A stretch of 64,000 nucleotides of DNA from contig NZ_VIRG01000053.1 of the NCBI RefSeq assembly GCF_008107695.1, positions 310,001-374,000 on the forward strand. Direction: 5' to 3'. Source of the stretch: Stappia sp. BW2 (GTDB lineage Bacteria; Pseudomonadota; Alphaproteobacteria; Rhizobiales; Stappiaceae). Of this stretch, positions 1 to 7,408 are shown in pieces (the first letter of the stretch is position 1; each line of letters starts with the position of its first letter). Below the pieces are notes generated by a model. It was not told the DNA's origin, made no database searches, and saw nothing but the letters and a program-made list of their open reading frames with translations. The position numbers were made by a program, and so were the translations under genes.

Positions 1-691
1 AGCGAAAGCTTTCAGGCCGGAAGAGCAGCGGCACACGGACCGCATCGGCATAGCCTTCAACCGGTGGATCGGGATGAAAAACATGCCTCAGCATCTGCTG
101 CACCAGCCGCTCGCCAACCGGGATCGTCAGTGTTCTGGAAAACAGCCAGCCGATGACGGGCAGTGCCGCAACCGTGTAGTACCAGTTGACCCCGCCCGGC
201 CACACGTGGCTGACGGGTGCCAGGAAGACAAGCCCTTTCACCCTCTCCGGCACGGCGAGGCCCACCGCTGCCGTGACGGCTCCTCCAAGCGAATGCCCCA
301 CCACAATGGCGGACTCGATGCCAAGCTTTTCAAGTAGGCCGGTGATCAGCCTTGCCTGGCTCTCCGGGGTGTTCTGCCCTGTTCTTGAGCGCTGTGAGAA
401 CCCAAGTCCGGGGCGATCGATGAAGAGCAGCGGGTAACGCCCCCCAAAAGCGCCCTCAAACGCAAGTTTCATGTCATAGGCATTGCCGCTGGCGCCATGC
501 AGGAACACCAGCACAGGCTGCTCGCTGGCCGCTTCAGATGCGGGAACGAAGTGATAGTGCATCTGCGCACCATCCACCTCGGCAAGATGACCGTCGGGTT
601 CATAGGTACGCGAAATCTGCCCTGCCCTGAAAAGAGAATAGGCGAAAAACAATCCGGCGGCGGCGAGAAGAACAATCAGGAACGTGATCAT
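1..691 (-). CDS. alpha/beta-fold hydrolase (C-terminus outside window)
   Basis: The gene reads on the minus strand from an ATG at 691 and runs off the left edge of the window, so about 230 N-terminal residues are visible. It opens with a hydrophobic segment (MITFLIVLLAAAGLFFAYSL), probably a membrane anchor or uncleaved signal. Then come typical alpha/beta-hydrolase motifs: VFLHGASGN forming the oxyanion region, LFIDRPGLGFS, and the nucleophile elbow GHSLGG containing the catalytic serine. The acid and histidine of the triad would lie in the missing part. The substrate cannot be told from sequence. A 12-bp direct repeat lies 30-60 bases upstream of the start. Confidence 0.85.
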   Translation of the reverse strand, partial: MITFLIVLLAAAGLFFAYSLFRAGQISRTYEPDGHLAEVDGAQMHYHFVPASEAASEQPVLVFLHGASGNAYDMKLAFEGAFGGRYPLLFIDRPGLGFSQRSRTGQNTPESQARLITGLLEKLGIESAIVVGHSLGGAVTAAVGLAVPERVKGLVFLAPVSHVWPGGVNWYYTVAALPVIGWLFSRTLTIPVGERLVQQMLRHVFHPDPPVEGYADAVRVPLLFRPESFR

Positions 692-721
692 ACTGCGGAC
701 ATAGCACCGCCCACACGACAA

Positions 722-749
722 TCAAGTCTGGCAACATTCAAGTCTGGCA
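722..749. repeat. 12-bp direct repeat upstream of the hydrolase gene
   Basis: The 12-mer TCAAGTCTGGCA occurs at 722-733 and again at 738-749, a 16-base period. It sits between the divergent-side 3' end of the TPR gene and the hydrolase start at 691. It could be a tandem operator or a small local duplication; nothing else in the window repeats it as far as I can see. Confidence 0.5.
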
Positions 750-791
750 GCAATCAGCTCCGCCGGCACCGGAGAAAACGCTGAGCCGCCC

Positions 792-1454
792 TCAGGTGGC
801 TTCGCCCTCGGCTTCTTCTTCCAGATCCTTCACGGCCTTGGAGGCATTTTCCAGGCTCGGATTGATTTCAAGCGCCCGCTTGAACGTCGTCAGCGCCTCG
901 CTTTCAAACCCCAGACGCCGCTGAATAATTGCAAGGCCCGACAAGGCTCCCCAATGACGTGGCTCCAGCGCCAGTGTGCGCTCGATATCCACCAGAGACT
1001 TGCCGAAATCCTCTTGCATGTAATGGACTGTCGCACGCCTGTTCCAGCCTTCCGCATAGGCCGGCTTCAGGATGACGACCGTGTCCAGCAGGTCAAGCGC
1101 CAAGGCATGATCATCAGCCTGGATGGCCTTGCCGGCCCGGGACATCAGCACGTCTACCGTATCGCTACCCGATTCCATCCAGAGCATCTGGATTTCCCGG
1201 CCGATACGCGAGGCTTCCTTTGGATTGTCCGATTTGGCGAGGTTGGCAAAAAGCTCATCCAGACGAGACTTCTCGTCGTCCGGATCTGTCTCCTCGACCA
1301 CCACCTGCCCACCTTCTTCCGGAAGATCGTCAGGAAGCGCGTTGAAGTCTTCGGCGGACGGAGGCTCTACCTCCGGACCGAGATCGGGAACAGGCTGTGC
1401 GCCAGCGAGACCGGCACCAGCAAGAAACAGAAAGCCAAACACAAAAATCCGCAT
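792..1454 (-). CDS. exported tetratricopeptide-repeat protein
   Basis: The 220-residue protein has a clear signal peptide (hydrophobic core about residues 4-16, then AGAQPVPD), an acidic linker rich in Pro, Glu and Asp at about residues 25-60, and TPR-type helical repeats over residues 100-210 (for example ALALDLLDTVVILKPAYAEG and SLVDIERTLALEPRHWGAL). TPR repeats mediate protein-protein contacts, so it is probably a periplasmic or envelope scaffold. It is a single gene with no obvious operon partner. The specific role is unknown. Confidence 0.85.
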   Translation of the reverse strand: MRIFVFGFLFLAGAGLAGAQPVPDLGPEVEPPSAEDFNALPDDLPEEGGQVVVEETDPDDEKSRLDELFANLAKSDNPKEASRIGREIQMLWMESGSDTVDVLMSRAGKAIQADDHALALDLLDTVVILKPAYAEGWNRRATVHYMQEDFGKSLVDIERTLALEPRHWGALSGLAIIQRRLGFESEALTTFKRALEINPSLENASKAVKDLEEEAEGEAT

Positions 1455-1616
1455 CCGACGATTATGGGTCGTTGGATGCGGCGGTCAATCCTGGAATTTG
1501 ACACATCTTCGTGCACCAGCGTGGCAATGGCCCGATTCACTCCTCGAACAACAAGACAAGGCCTTGCTCAGGAAGAGGTTTCCGGGTCTTTCGCCACGCT
1601 ATGCGCAGCAACAAGA

Positions 1617-1742
1617 TCAGCCCTGGCGTGCTTTGAAACGCGGGTTTTTCTTGTTGATGATGTAGACACGGCCTTTACGGCGAACCATGCGGTTGTCGCG
1701 GTGGCGGGTCATGAGCGCTTTGAGCGAATTTTTGATCTTCAT
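1617..1742 (-). CDS. rpmJ: 50S ribosomal protein L36 (cysteine-free form)
   Basis: This short gene encodes 41 residues: [20 protein letters not shown] followed by [20 protein letters not shown] and a final Gly. The sequence is highly basic and matches the C-minus type of L36, which lacks the zinc-binding cysteines and has a longer N-terminus than the CXXC form. L36 binds 23S rRNA in the large subunit near the peptidyl-transferase region. In many alphaproteobacteria this is the only L36 gene. It lies downstream of tRNA-Val on the same strand, separated by a hairpin. Confidence 0.95.
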   Translation of the reverse strand: MKIKNSLKALMTRHRDNRMVRRKGRVYIINKKNPRFKARQG

Positions 1743-1781
1743 GTCACTGTCCCCACAAGGGTCCTGCTTCTATAAACCAAA

Positions 1782-1800
1782 TGAGCGCCAAAGGCGCTCA
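1782..1800 (-). terminator. hairpin between tRNA-Val and rpmJ
   Basis: A perfect 8-bp inverted repeat, TGAGCGCC and GGCGCTCA with a 3-base loop, lies 92 bases downstream of the tRNA on the minus strand. It is followed on that strand by a T-rich run (ATTTGGTTTA). It probably terminates the tRNA transcript ahead of rpmJ. Confidence 0.55.
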
Positions 1801-1891
1801 CGTTTAACTGGATTGGCCTTGAAGCAGCGGCAGAACTTGCGCCTGTCTTCAGATCAACCCGCGCCTCTCGAAACCTTGATCAGCGCAATAA

Positions 1892-1966
1892 TGGTGGGCG
1901 TGACAGGGATTGAACCTGTGACCCCTTCGATGTCAACGAAGTGCTCTCCCGCTGAGCTACACGCCC
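1892..1966 (-). tRNA. tRNA-Val, anticodon GAC
   Basis: Read on the minus strand, the 75-nt gene starts GGGCGTGTAGCTCAGCGGGA and ends with the acceptor strand CACGCCC, discriminator A and an encoded CCA. The anticodon stem CTTCG/CGAAG encloses the loop TTGACAT, giving anticodon GAC for valine. The T arm has the standard GGTTCAATCC sequence. All four stems pair fully. Confidence 0.97.
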
Positions 1967-2115
1967 GAATTTCTCGGTAGTCCGGCGCCCCAGCGCCGTG
2001 GTGGAGTGCGATATAACGGGGATCGGCAAACTGTGCAACCCCCCTTTTTCACCGAACCGTCAAAATTTCCCCAGCCCGGTTGTCAGCCCCAGTTTTCCGC
2101 AGCGTCACCACCTTG

Positions 2116-2475
2116 TCAGGCGGCCAGCATGCGTTCCACTTCCTGCACCAGGTCCTTCAGATGGAACGGCTTTGAAAGGACTTTCGCGTCCTTGGGCGCA
2201 TCCGATTCCGGATTGAGCGCAACAGCTGCAAAACCCGTTATGAACATCACCTTGAGATCCGGATCGAGTTCCGTCGCCCGGCGGGCCAACTCGATCCCGT
2301 CCATTTCAGGCATCACGATATCGGTCAGAAGCAATGAAAACGGTTCTTCGCGCAGGCGCTCGTAGGCGCTTTTGCCGTTGTCGAACGAAACGACGTCGTG
2401 ACCGGCATTTTCCAGCGCCTTCGCCAGAAAGCGGCGCATATCATTATCATCTTCGGCAAGCAGGATACGCGGCAT
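2116..2475 (-). CDS. cpdR: CpdR-type single-domain response regulator
   Basis: This is a 119-residue receiver-only protein. It has the acidic pocket LLAEDDND near residues 6-12, the phospho-acceptor Asp52 in LLTDIVMPEMDG, the conserved Thr80 in MFITGF and Lys102 in LSKPF, and no output domain. The whole sequence strongly resembles CpdR, which in Caulobacter and Sinorhizobium, when unphosphorylated, places ClpXP at the cell pole to degrade CtrA and other substrates. The protein ends in Ala-Ala, a ClpXP-type degron also noted for Caulobacter CpdR. The frame stays open upstream, but MPRILLAEDD at 2475 is the natural start. The divergent neighbour is the amidohydrolase, an arrangement recalled from rhizobia. 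Confidence 0.93.
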   Translation of the reverse strand: MPRILLAEDDNDMRRFLAKALENAGHDVVSFDNGKSAYERLREEPFSLLLTDIVMPEMDGIELARRATELDPDLKVMFITGFAAVALNPESDAPKDAKVLSKPFHLKDLVQEVERMLAA

Positions 2476-2846
2476 CGTAATTGACCAGGTCCTTTGTTCG
2501 TGTGGGCTCTCTGTTCCCTTTCTGCCGGTTATAGCTCGAATTCCACAGAATGATAGGGTGAATTGGCTCACACACCCATGGTGTGGATAGCCAGTTGTTG
2601 AGAACAACCCTTCCATGGGGCCTCCCATACGGGAAGCCCTCTTAACGCAGGGGAAATCATCCAGCCACCTCCCCTTGCAACGCGCTGAGCCTCTGCCAGG
2701 CCCGCGCAAACCGACTGTCAGCGCCCTCTTTCGCAGCGGCATTGCCCACAAGTGCGCAGGCTTTTGATCCTCTCGAGGTGGACGGCGCGACGATTCCTTG
2801 GCACCATAGGAAATGGCCTGCACCGGGCGGCAACCAGGACACAGCA

Positions 2847-3767
2847 TTGACGGACGACAAGCAGCCTTCCTCCCCAGCCTCTTTCGAGGCGGATTTTAAC
2901 GGCTTTCCCGCATTCGAAGTTCTGTGCCCGGCAGACCAGAGGGTGCCGTTCGTTTTCAATTCGCCTCATTCCGGACGGCAATATTCCAAAGGTTTTCTTG
3001 CTTCCTCCCGTCTGAACGAAACCGCGATCCGGCGGTCGGAAGACGCTTTTGTCGACGATCTGTTCACCCATGTCGTACCGCTGGGTGCACCGCTTCTGCG
3101 TGCGCACTTTCCCAGAGCCTATCTCGATGTGAATCGCGAACCCTACGAACTCGATCCGAAAATGTTCGAGGGACGCCTGCCGACTTATGCAAACAGCCGC
3201 TCGATACGCGTGGCAGGCGGTCTTGGCACGGTGGCCCGCATCGTCAGCGAGAACCACGAGATCTATCGGCACAAGCTGCCGGTTGCCGAGGCACTCAGCC
3301 GCGTGGAGGAAATCTACAAGCCGTATCACACGACATTGCGCCGGCTTTTGGCCCAGACCCACGTGACCTTCGGCTTTGCTGTTCTGATCGATTGCCACTC
3401 CATGCCGTCCAGCGTGAAATGCCAGACGACCGACACGCGCCCGGACTTCATCCTTGGTGACCGCTACGGCACAAGCTGCACCAGTGAACTCACGGACTTC
3501 GCCTGCTCGGTTCTGAAGGAAATGGGCTATAGCGTTTCCCGCAACAAGCCTTACGCAGGCGGCTTCATCACCGAGCACTACGGCCGCCCCACAAGCGGCC
3601 TTCACGCCCTACAGATCGAAATCAATCGCGGGCTCTATATGGACGAGGAAACGCACCAGCCAACTCCTGGCTTTGGTGACCTCTTTCATAATCTGCGCCA
3701 GTTTGCCCGCGAGTTGACATCCATGCCGGACGCAGCCCTGCCGGCAGATTCCATCGCAGCGGAATAA
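2847..3767 (+). CDS. N-formylglutamate amidohydrolase family protein
   Basis: The protein belongs to the N-formylglutamate amidohydrolase (HutG/FGase) family, zinc-dependent enzymes that release formate from N-formyl-L-glutamate in histidine breakdown. Visible motifs are VFNSPHSGRQY (metal-binding His), RRSEDAFVDDLF, FPRAYLDVNREPYELDP, LIDCHSMPS (second metal His) and the C-terminal LQIEINRGLYMDE. Family members act on related N-acyl amino acids, so the exact substrate is open. No ATG fits. I prefer the TTG at 2847 because AGGA lies at 2836-2839; another TTG at 2742 would add 35 residues. No other hut genes are nearby. The gene lies between divergent cpdR and the sRNA. Confidence 0.85.
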   Translation: MTDDKQPSSPASFEADFNGFPAFEVLCPADQRVPFVFNSPHSGRQYSKGFLASSRLNETAIRRSEDAFVDDLFTHVVPLGAPLLRAHFPRAYLDVNREPYELDPKMFEGRLPTYANSRSIRVAGGLGTVARIVSENHEIYRHKLPVAEALSRVEEIYKPYHTTLRRLLAQTHVTFGFAVLIDCHSMPSSVKCQTTDTRPDFILGDRYGTSCTSELTDFACSVLKEMGYSVSRNKPYAGGFITEHYGRPTSGLHALQIEINRGLYMDEETHQPTPGFGDLFHNLRQFARELTSMPDAALPADSIAAE

Positions 3768-3779
3768 AACCATCAGGAC

Positions 3780-3863
3780 AAAAAAAAGGCCGCTCTCGAA
3801 AGAGGCGGCCCGAGTCTAGGGAGGAAACGCCCAAGGAGGGCGGTACGACACAACGTATCGCAC
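3780..3863 (-). ncRNA. alpha-r8 / suhB-motif (MmgR-like) small RNA
   Basis: Read on the minus strand the region has, in order: a small hairpin TACG-TTGTGT-CGTA, a second hairpin CGCCC-TCCTT-GGGCG, the single-stranded decamer TTTCCTCCCT at about 3820-3830, and a strong terminator stem (GGCCGC...GCGGCC) ending in eight T at 3781-3788. This order and the decamer are hallmarks I recall for the alpha-r8 family (S. meliloti MmgR, Rfam suhB motif). A sigma-70-like promoter precedes it: TTGACC at 3893-3898, 17 bases, GATTTT at 3870-3875. In S. meliloti MmgR limits polyhydroxybutyrate granule accumulation. The following gene on the plus strand is an inositol-monophosphatase family member, the context that named the motif. 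Confidence 0.8.
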
Positions 3864-4038
3864 CGCAATAAAATCGCATTGCACCGCACAAAGGTCAAGC
3901 CCGACACCCCCTTTGAACTGATCAAAGTATGAGCAGTGGTTCATGTTTTGCAGATTCATTTTTTTGCAGAACCGGTTATACAAGCGGCAATTCACTTTGA
4001 TTTCGGTTTTGTGCGGTTTCCGCAACCAGGAGGTAATG

Positions 4039-4842
4039 ATGTCGGCAGGGCCTGTTTCCAGTTCAAATATGTTCGCCCCGTTCCTGGACAGGCTGGCGGA
4101 AGCCGCCAGTGGTGCGATCATGCCGCATTTCCGTCAGGGTTTCGAGGTCGACAACAAGTGGGAAACGGGGTTTGACCCTGTCACCATCGCCGACAAGAAC
4201 GGTGAAACCGCAATGCGTGCGCTGATCAACGAAACCTATCCAGACCACGGAATCCTTGGCGAAGAACACGGTCCGGAGAATCTCGAAGCGGAAAATGTGT
4301 GGGTGCTCGACCCGATTGACGGCACACGCGCCTTCATCACCGGCCTGCCAACCTGGGGAACACTGATCGGCCTGAGAACCGGCGGCATTCCGAGCCTTGG
4401 CATGATGGTTCAGCCCTATATCGGCGAGCGTTTTGGCGGTGATGGCAAGACGGCCTGGTACGATGGCTCCTTGGGGAACAGGCAACTTCGGACACGTCCC
4501 TGCGCCCGTCTGGAAGATGCCACTATTTTCACCACCACTCCGGCACTTTTTACTGAAAATGAGCGCCCGGCCTTCGACCGGATCGAAACCGCCGTGCAGT
4601 TATCCCGCTATGGCACCGACTGCTATGCCTATTGCATGGTGGCTGCCGGCCATGGTGACGCGGTGATCGAATCCGGCCTGCAAGCCTATGATATCGTTGC
4701 ACTTGTTCCGATCATTGAAGGGGCTGGTGGCGTTGTCACCACATGGACCGGCGGGTCACCCGCCGATGGTGGCCAGATCGTCGCCTCAGGCGACCCGCGC
4801 CTCCACGAAATCCTGCTGCGGGATTTGGCAAAAGCGGGCTGA
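4039..4842 (+). CDS. hisN: inositol-monophosphatase family phosphatase, probable histidinol-phosphatase
   Basis: This is a Mg2+-dependent phosphatase of the IMPase superfamily. Metal-ligand motifs are visible: GEEHGPEN (Glu of the first motif), WVLDPIDGTRAFITGLPTWG (the DPIDGT signature) and LQAYDIVALVPIIEGAGG (the C-terminal Asp motif). The TRAFITGLPTWG variant fits the HisN-type histidinol-phosphate phosphatases of alphaproteobacteria better than SuhB proper. AGGAGG at 4028-4033 precedes two adjacent in-frame ATGs at 4036 and 4039; spacing favours 4039. The frame is open further upstream to 3943, but that stretch lies in the sRNA promoter region. Substrate could also be inositol phosphate. 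Confidence 0.85.
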   Translation: MSAGPVSSSNMFAPFLDRLAEAASGAIMPHFRQGFEVDNKWETGFDPVTIADKNGETAMRALINETYPDHGILGEEHGPENLEAENVWVLDPIDGTRAFITGLPTWGTLIGLRTGGIPSLGMMVQPYIGERFGGDGKTAWYDGSLGNRQLRTRPCARLEDATIFTTTPALFTENERPAFDRIETAVQLSRYGTDCYAYCMVAAGHGDAVIESGLQAYDIVALVPIIEGAGGVVTTWTGGSPADGGQIVASGDPRLHEILLRDLAKAG

Positions 4843-4873
4843 CGGCGCTCATGGCCCAATCAAGGGACCTGGA

Positions 4874-5947
4874 TCAGCTTCTGGCGCGTTCCAGCGCCTG
4901 TTCAGCCTCCAGACCCGGAATGAAGGCGTCGAACGCTGCCCAGAACTGATCACGGAAGGCATCGCGCTCCATCATCAGTTCGTGTTCGGCCCCCGCGATT
5001 TCCACATAGGCCGTCGCCTTCGCCCGTGCGACAAAGTCCTCGATCATGGGCGTGGAGACGATCCGGTCTTTCCCCGCCGCCAGCATCAGGCAGGGCAATT
5101 TGATGTTCGGCCCGGCCTCCCGCCGGCGGAGCGCCAGCATGGTCCGGCCGGTCGTGGCCAGCCAACCGAGCGTTGGCGAGCCGACGCCCAGTTCCGGTGC
5201 CTTTTCCAGAACCTTGTTGAAGCGTTCGAACCGTACCCTGTCTGTCGTTTGCCGGTTGACCTCATAGGCCACCGAAATCTCGGCATTGCCCCCGGGAACA
5301 AACAGCCTGCCGAAACCGAACAATGACAACAGGCGGGCGGCGGGAATGGCAACCTTTTCGATCAGCGAGGACGTCTTGGGGGATGTTGCCTTCAGGCCCG
5401 GTCGTCCGAACAGGCCAAGGGTAAGTATGCGCAGGGCCTTCCGGTAGCCGGAGACCAGACCAGGCGACCATGTTCCGGCCGGCAGGCCCAGAAGCGGCGC
5501 GGTCAGCACCGCCCGGTCCAGCATGGTCCGCAAGCGGTCGGTGTCGGACAGAACCACAAGCCCACCGGTGGAATGAGCCAGCGCGAAATGTGGTCCGGGG
5601 TAGGTCGCCAGCGACACTTCCTTGAGCACCGTGCGCAGATCCAGCTTGTACTTGTTGAAGTTCGAGACATGACCGCGCCTGGGATTGCGGGTCAGCCGTT
5701 GAGAACCGCCCTGCCCACGCCAATCGAAGGCGATGACGGCAAAGCCTCGTTTGCGAAGATCTTCGATCACCTCGAAGTATTTTTCGATAAACTCTGCCCG
5801 CCCCTGAAGCAGGGTCACCGTGCCCTTGCGACGGGCGCCCGCGGCCGGCCAGTGCGCATACCGGATCTTCTTGCCATCCGGCGTCGTAACGAACCCGGAT
5901 CGCGCCCCGTCTGGCACCGGATTGTCGGGATGATCGATCAGGGTCAT
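4874..5947 (-). CDS. alpha/beta hydrolase, lysophospholipase / monoacylglycerol-lipase type
   Basis: The protein resembles the PldB/YvaM group of serine hydrolases (Hydrolase_4). It shows TVTLLQGRAEFIEKYFEVIE near the N-terminus, VIAFDWRGQGGSQRL, the nucleophile motif ALAHSTGGLV with catalytic Ser, the late Asp region MLAAGKDRIVS and the catalytic His in IAGAEHELMMERD. No signal peptide is seen, so it is probably cytoplasmic or peripheral. A TTG at 5989 would add 14 residues, but the ATG at 5947 (MTLIDHPDNPVPDG) looks more natural; neither has a strong ribosome-binding site. The likely activity is on lysophospholipids or monoacylglycerols. The gene stands alone between oppositely oriented hisN and a small secreted-protein gene. 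Confidence 0.8.
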   Translation of the reverse strand: MTLIDHPDNPVPDGARSGFVTTPDGKKIRYAHWPAAGARRKGTVTLLQGRAEFIEKYFEVIEDLRKRGFAVIAFDWRGQGGSQRLTRNPRRGHVSNFNKYKLDLRTVLKEVSLATYPGPHFALAHSTGGLVVLSDTDRLRTMLDRAVLTAPLLGLPAGTWSPGLVSGYRKALRILTLGLFGRPGLKATSPKTSSLIEKVAIPAARLLSLFGFGRLFVPGGNAEISVAYEVNRQTTDRVRFERFNKVLEKAPELGVGSPTLGWLATTGRTMLALRRREAGPNIKLPCLMLAAGKDRIVSTPMIEDFVARAKATAYVEIAGAEHELMMERDAFRDQFWAAFDAFIPGLEAEQALERARS

Positions 5948-6107
5948 GCGCTGCGAATCACTCGGCTTCGTTGAGAGCTTGTTTCTCAAACAGATAAAGG
6001 TTTTTCGTCAAGAACACATCACCCCTGCCGGCACTGCTGGCCCGGATATGCGCGCACTTGCGCCCCTATGTGATACCCGCATCCCGCATGCCCCTCAACA
6101 GGGTTCA

Positions 6108-6131
6108 GGCCGGCTCCCTGGGAAGCCGGCC
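6108..6131 (-). terminator. hairpin downstream of the basic secreted protein
   Basis: GGCCGGCT at 6108-6115 pairs perfectly with AGCCGGCC at 6124-6131 around an 8-base loop. It lies 30 bases past the stop codon of the minus-strand gene. The T-tract on that strand is poor, so termination is plausible but not certain. Confidence 0.4.
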
Positions 6132-6162
6132 CTGAAAATCTCAGATCGCGAGGAACCGCGTA

Positions 6163-6585
6163 TCAGTACCAACGGCGCTGCCACTGATGACCACGATGAC
6201 CGATCGGATGGCTGCGAACGATATTGGCGTTCCGGCTATCAACGACCATCCGGACCCGCATGCCGCGCCAGCCCTTTGCCTTGACGATATACATCGGGCC
6301 ACGACGGTCGAGGATGCGGATGTGATGAAAACCACGGTGACGCAGGCTACGGCGGATTTCACGCGGCCCCATTTCGAAGTGACGGCCACCATGACGGCCA
6401 TTCCAGTTGCCACCGCGCCCGTTACCACGGCGATGATCGACCTTGACCACCAGTTCGGCTTTCGCCGGGTCGATCTGGGTCTTGCCGGCCAGCGGCGCCG
6501 CGGATGCGGTGCTGATGAAACCGGCGGACACCAGCAGAATGGCACCGGCGATCGGGGCGGACAATTTCGAAATATTGGCAAACAT
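6163..6585 (-). CDS. small basic exported protein, PepSY-like
   Basis: The 140-residue product has a signal peptide (MFANISKLSAPIAGAILLVS, cleavage near STASA-AP), then a His/Arg/Gly-rich stretch (HRRGNGRGGNWNGRHGGRHF) and a C-terminal region whose spacing resembles a single PepSY-type repeat: EIRRSLRHRGFHHIRILDRR, MYIVKAKG, MRVRMVVDSRNANIV. PepSY domains occur in periplasmic inhibitor or scaffold proteins. The ATG at 6585 is supported by AGGAG nine bases upstream; the open frame beyond it to 6768 lacks support. No function can be assigned. The Arg/His richness might bind metal or nucleic acid, but that is speculation. Confidence 0.75.
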   Translation of the reverse strand: MFANISKLSAPIAGAILLVSAGFISTASAAPLAGKTQIDPAKAELVVKVDHRRGNGRGGNWNGRHGGRHFEMGPREIRRSLRHRGFHHIRILDRRGPMYIVKAKGWRGMRVRMVVDSRNANIVRSHPIGHRGHQWQRRWY

Positions 6586-6718
6586 CTTCAAATCTCCTGT
6601 CTGTTCCGCCAGCGCCGTGCTGACGTTGGACTGAAGATGCACCGGACCACTTGAACGCAACCGGAAGGCATCGTTCATCTGGCGTTCATGTTTCGGCGAC
6701 GCCCTTCTCGCCTGCCCT

Positions 6719-6859
6719 CTTGAAATGAAAATCCGAATTACCAAATCTCGGTAAGCAAGCGCCAACACGGGTTTGCACCGCAGCCTGTCCCGCCAATTCG
6801 GGGGACGAAGGACTGCTCAACATCAGTGAAGTATCAGTTGCTCAAGAGAGGACAGACAC
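6719..6859 (+). promoter_or_regulatory. sigma-32-like promoter and ROSE-like RNA thermometer of hsp20
   Basis: CTTGAA at 6719-6724 and CCAAAT at 6741-6746, 16 bases apart, resemble the alphaproteobacterial heat-shock promoter (CTTG...CYTATNT). The resulting leader of about 105 nt contains a hairpin GTCCC/GGGAC (6787-6806). Directly before the start codon lies TTGCTC (6839-6844) facing GAGGA (6849-6853) of the ribosome-binding site. In ROSE thermometers a U(U/C)GCU strand pairs with AGGA through U-A, C-G, G-G and U-A pairs, exactly what is possible here. This would block translation at low temperature. The promoter match is moderate. Confidence 0.5.
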
Positions 6860-7306
6860 ATGCGTCACTTGGACTTTTCTCCGCTTTACCGCTCCACCGT
6901 CGGTTTTGACCGGCTTTTCTCGATGCTTGATGCCGCCGGCAACGAAGCACCGAGCTATCCGCCCTATAACATCGAGCGCACAGGCGAAAATGCCTACCGC
7001 ATCACGATGGCCGTGGCTGGTTTTTCCGGCGACGAACTGAGCGTCGAAGCCAAGGAACACACGCTCACCATCAAGGGTGAAAAAGCTGAAGAAGATGCCA
7101 ACCGGGAAATTCTCTACCGCGGCATCGCCTCGCGCACCTTTGAGCGCCGCTTCCAGATTGCCGAACATGTTCGCGTGGAAGGGGCAAGCCTCGAAAACGG
7201 CTTGCTGCACGTTGACCTTGTCCGGGAAATTCCGGAAGCCATGAAGCCGCGCAAGATTGAAATCACCAGCGGTGAAACCAAGCAAATCGAAACCACGGCG
7301 CACTAA
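6860..7306 (+). CDS. small heat-shock protein, Hsp20/IbpA type
   Basis: The 148-residue protein is a class-A small heat-shock protein: N-terminal RHLDFSPLYRSTVGFDRLFS, alpha-crystallin domain from about residue 35 to 130 (YNIERTGENAYRITMAVAGF, ELSVEAKEHTLTIKGEK, FERRFQIAEHVRVEGASLENGLLHVDL) and a short C-terminal tail. IbpA-like proteins hold unfolding proteins for refolding by DnaK and ClpB. The ATG at 6860 follows an AGAGAGGA ribosome-binding site. The 5' region looks heat-regulated (sigma-32-like promoter, ROSE-like leader), and a strong terminator follows 35 bases after the stop, so the gene is monocistronic. The C-terminal IxI motif is not obvious. Confidence 0.95.
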   Translation: MRHLDFSPLYRSTVGFDRLFSMLDAAGNEAPSYPPYNIERTGENAYRITMAVAGFSGDELSVEAKEHTLTIKGEKAEEDANREILYRGIASRTFERRFQIAEHVRVEGASLENGLLHVDLVREIPEAMKPRKIEITSGETKQIETTAH

Positions 7307-7341
7307 TCGCCTGGTTCAACTTGCTGAAATCGCATCTTTGG

Positions 7342-7369
7342 GGCGCCTGGGAAACCAGGCGCCTTTTTT
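7342..7369 (+). terminator. rho-independent terminator of hsp20
   Basis: GGCGCCTGG, a GAAA tetraloop and CCAGGCGCC form a perfect 9-bp stem at 7342-7363, followed by six T at 7364-7369. Confidence 0.93.
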
Positions 7370-7408
7370 GGTGCTTGTGCGGAGAAGATCGCGAGTTGGG
7401 AACGGGTC

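Noticed and set aside
3943-4038. N-terminal extension of the hisN-type gene
   Set aside because: AGGAGG at 4028-4033 directly supports the ATG at 4039, and the upstream codons overlap the sRNA promoter region.
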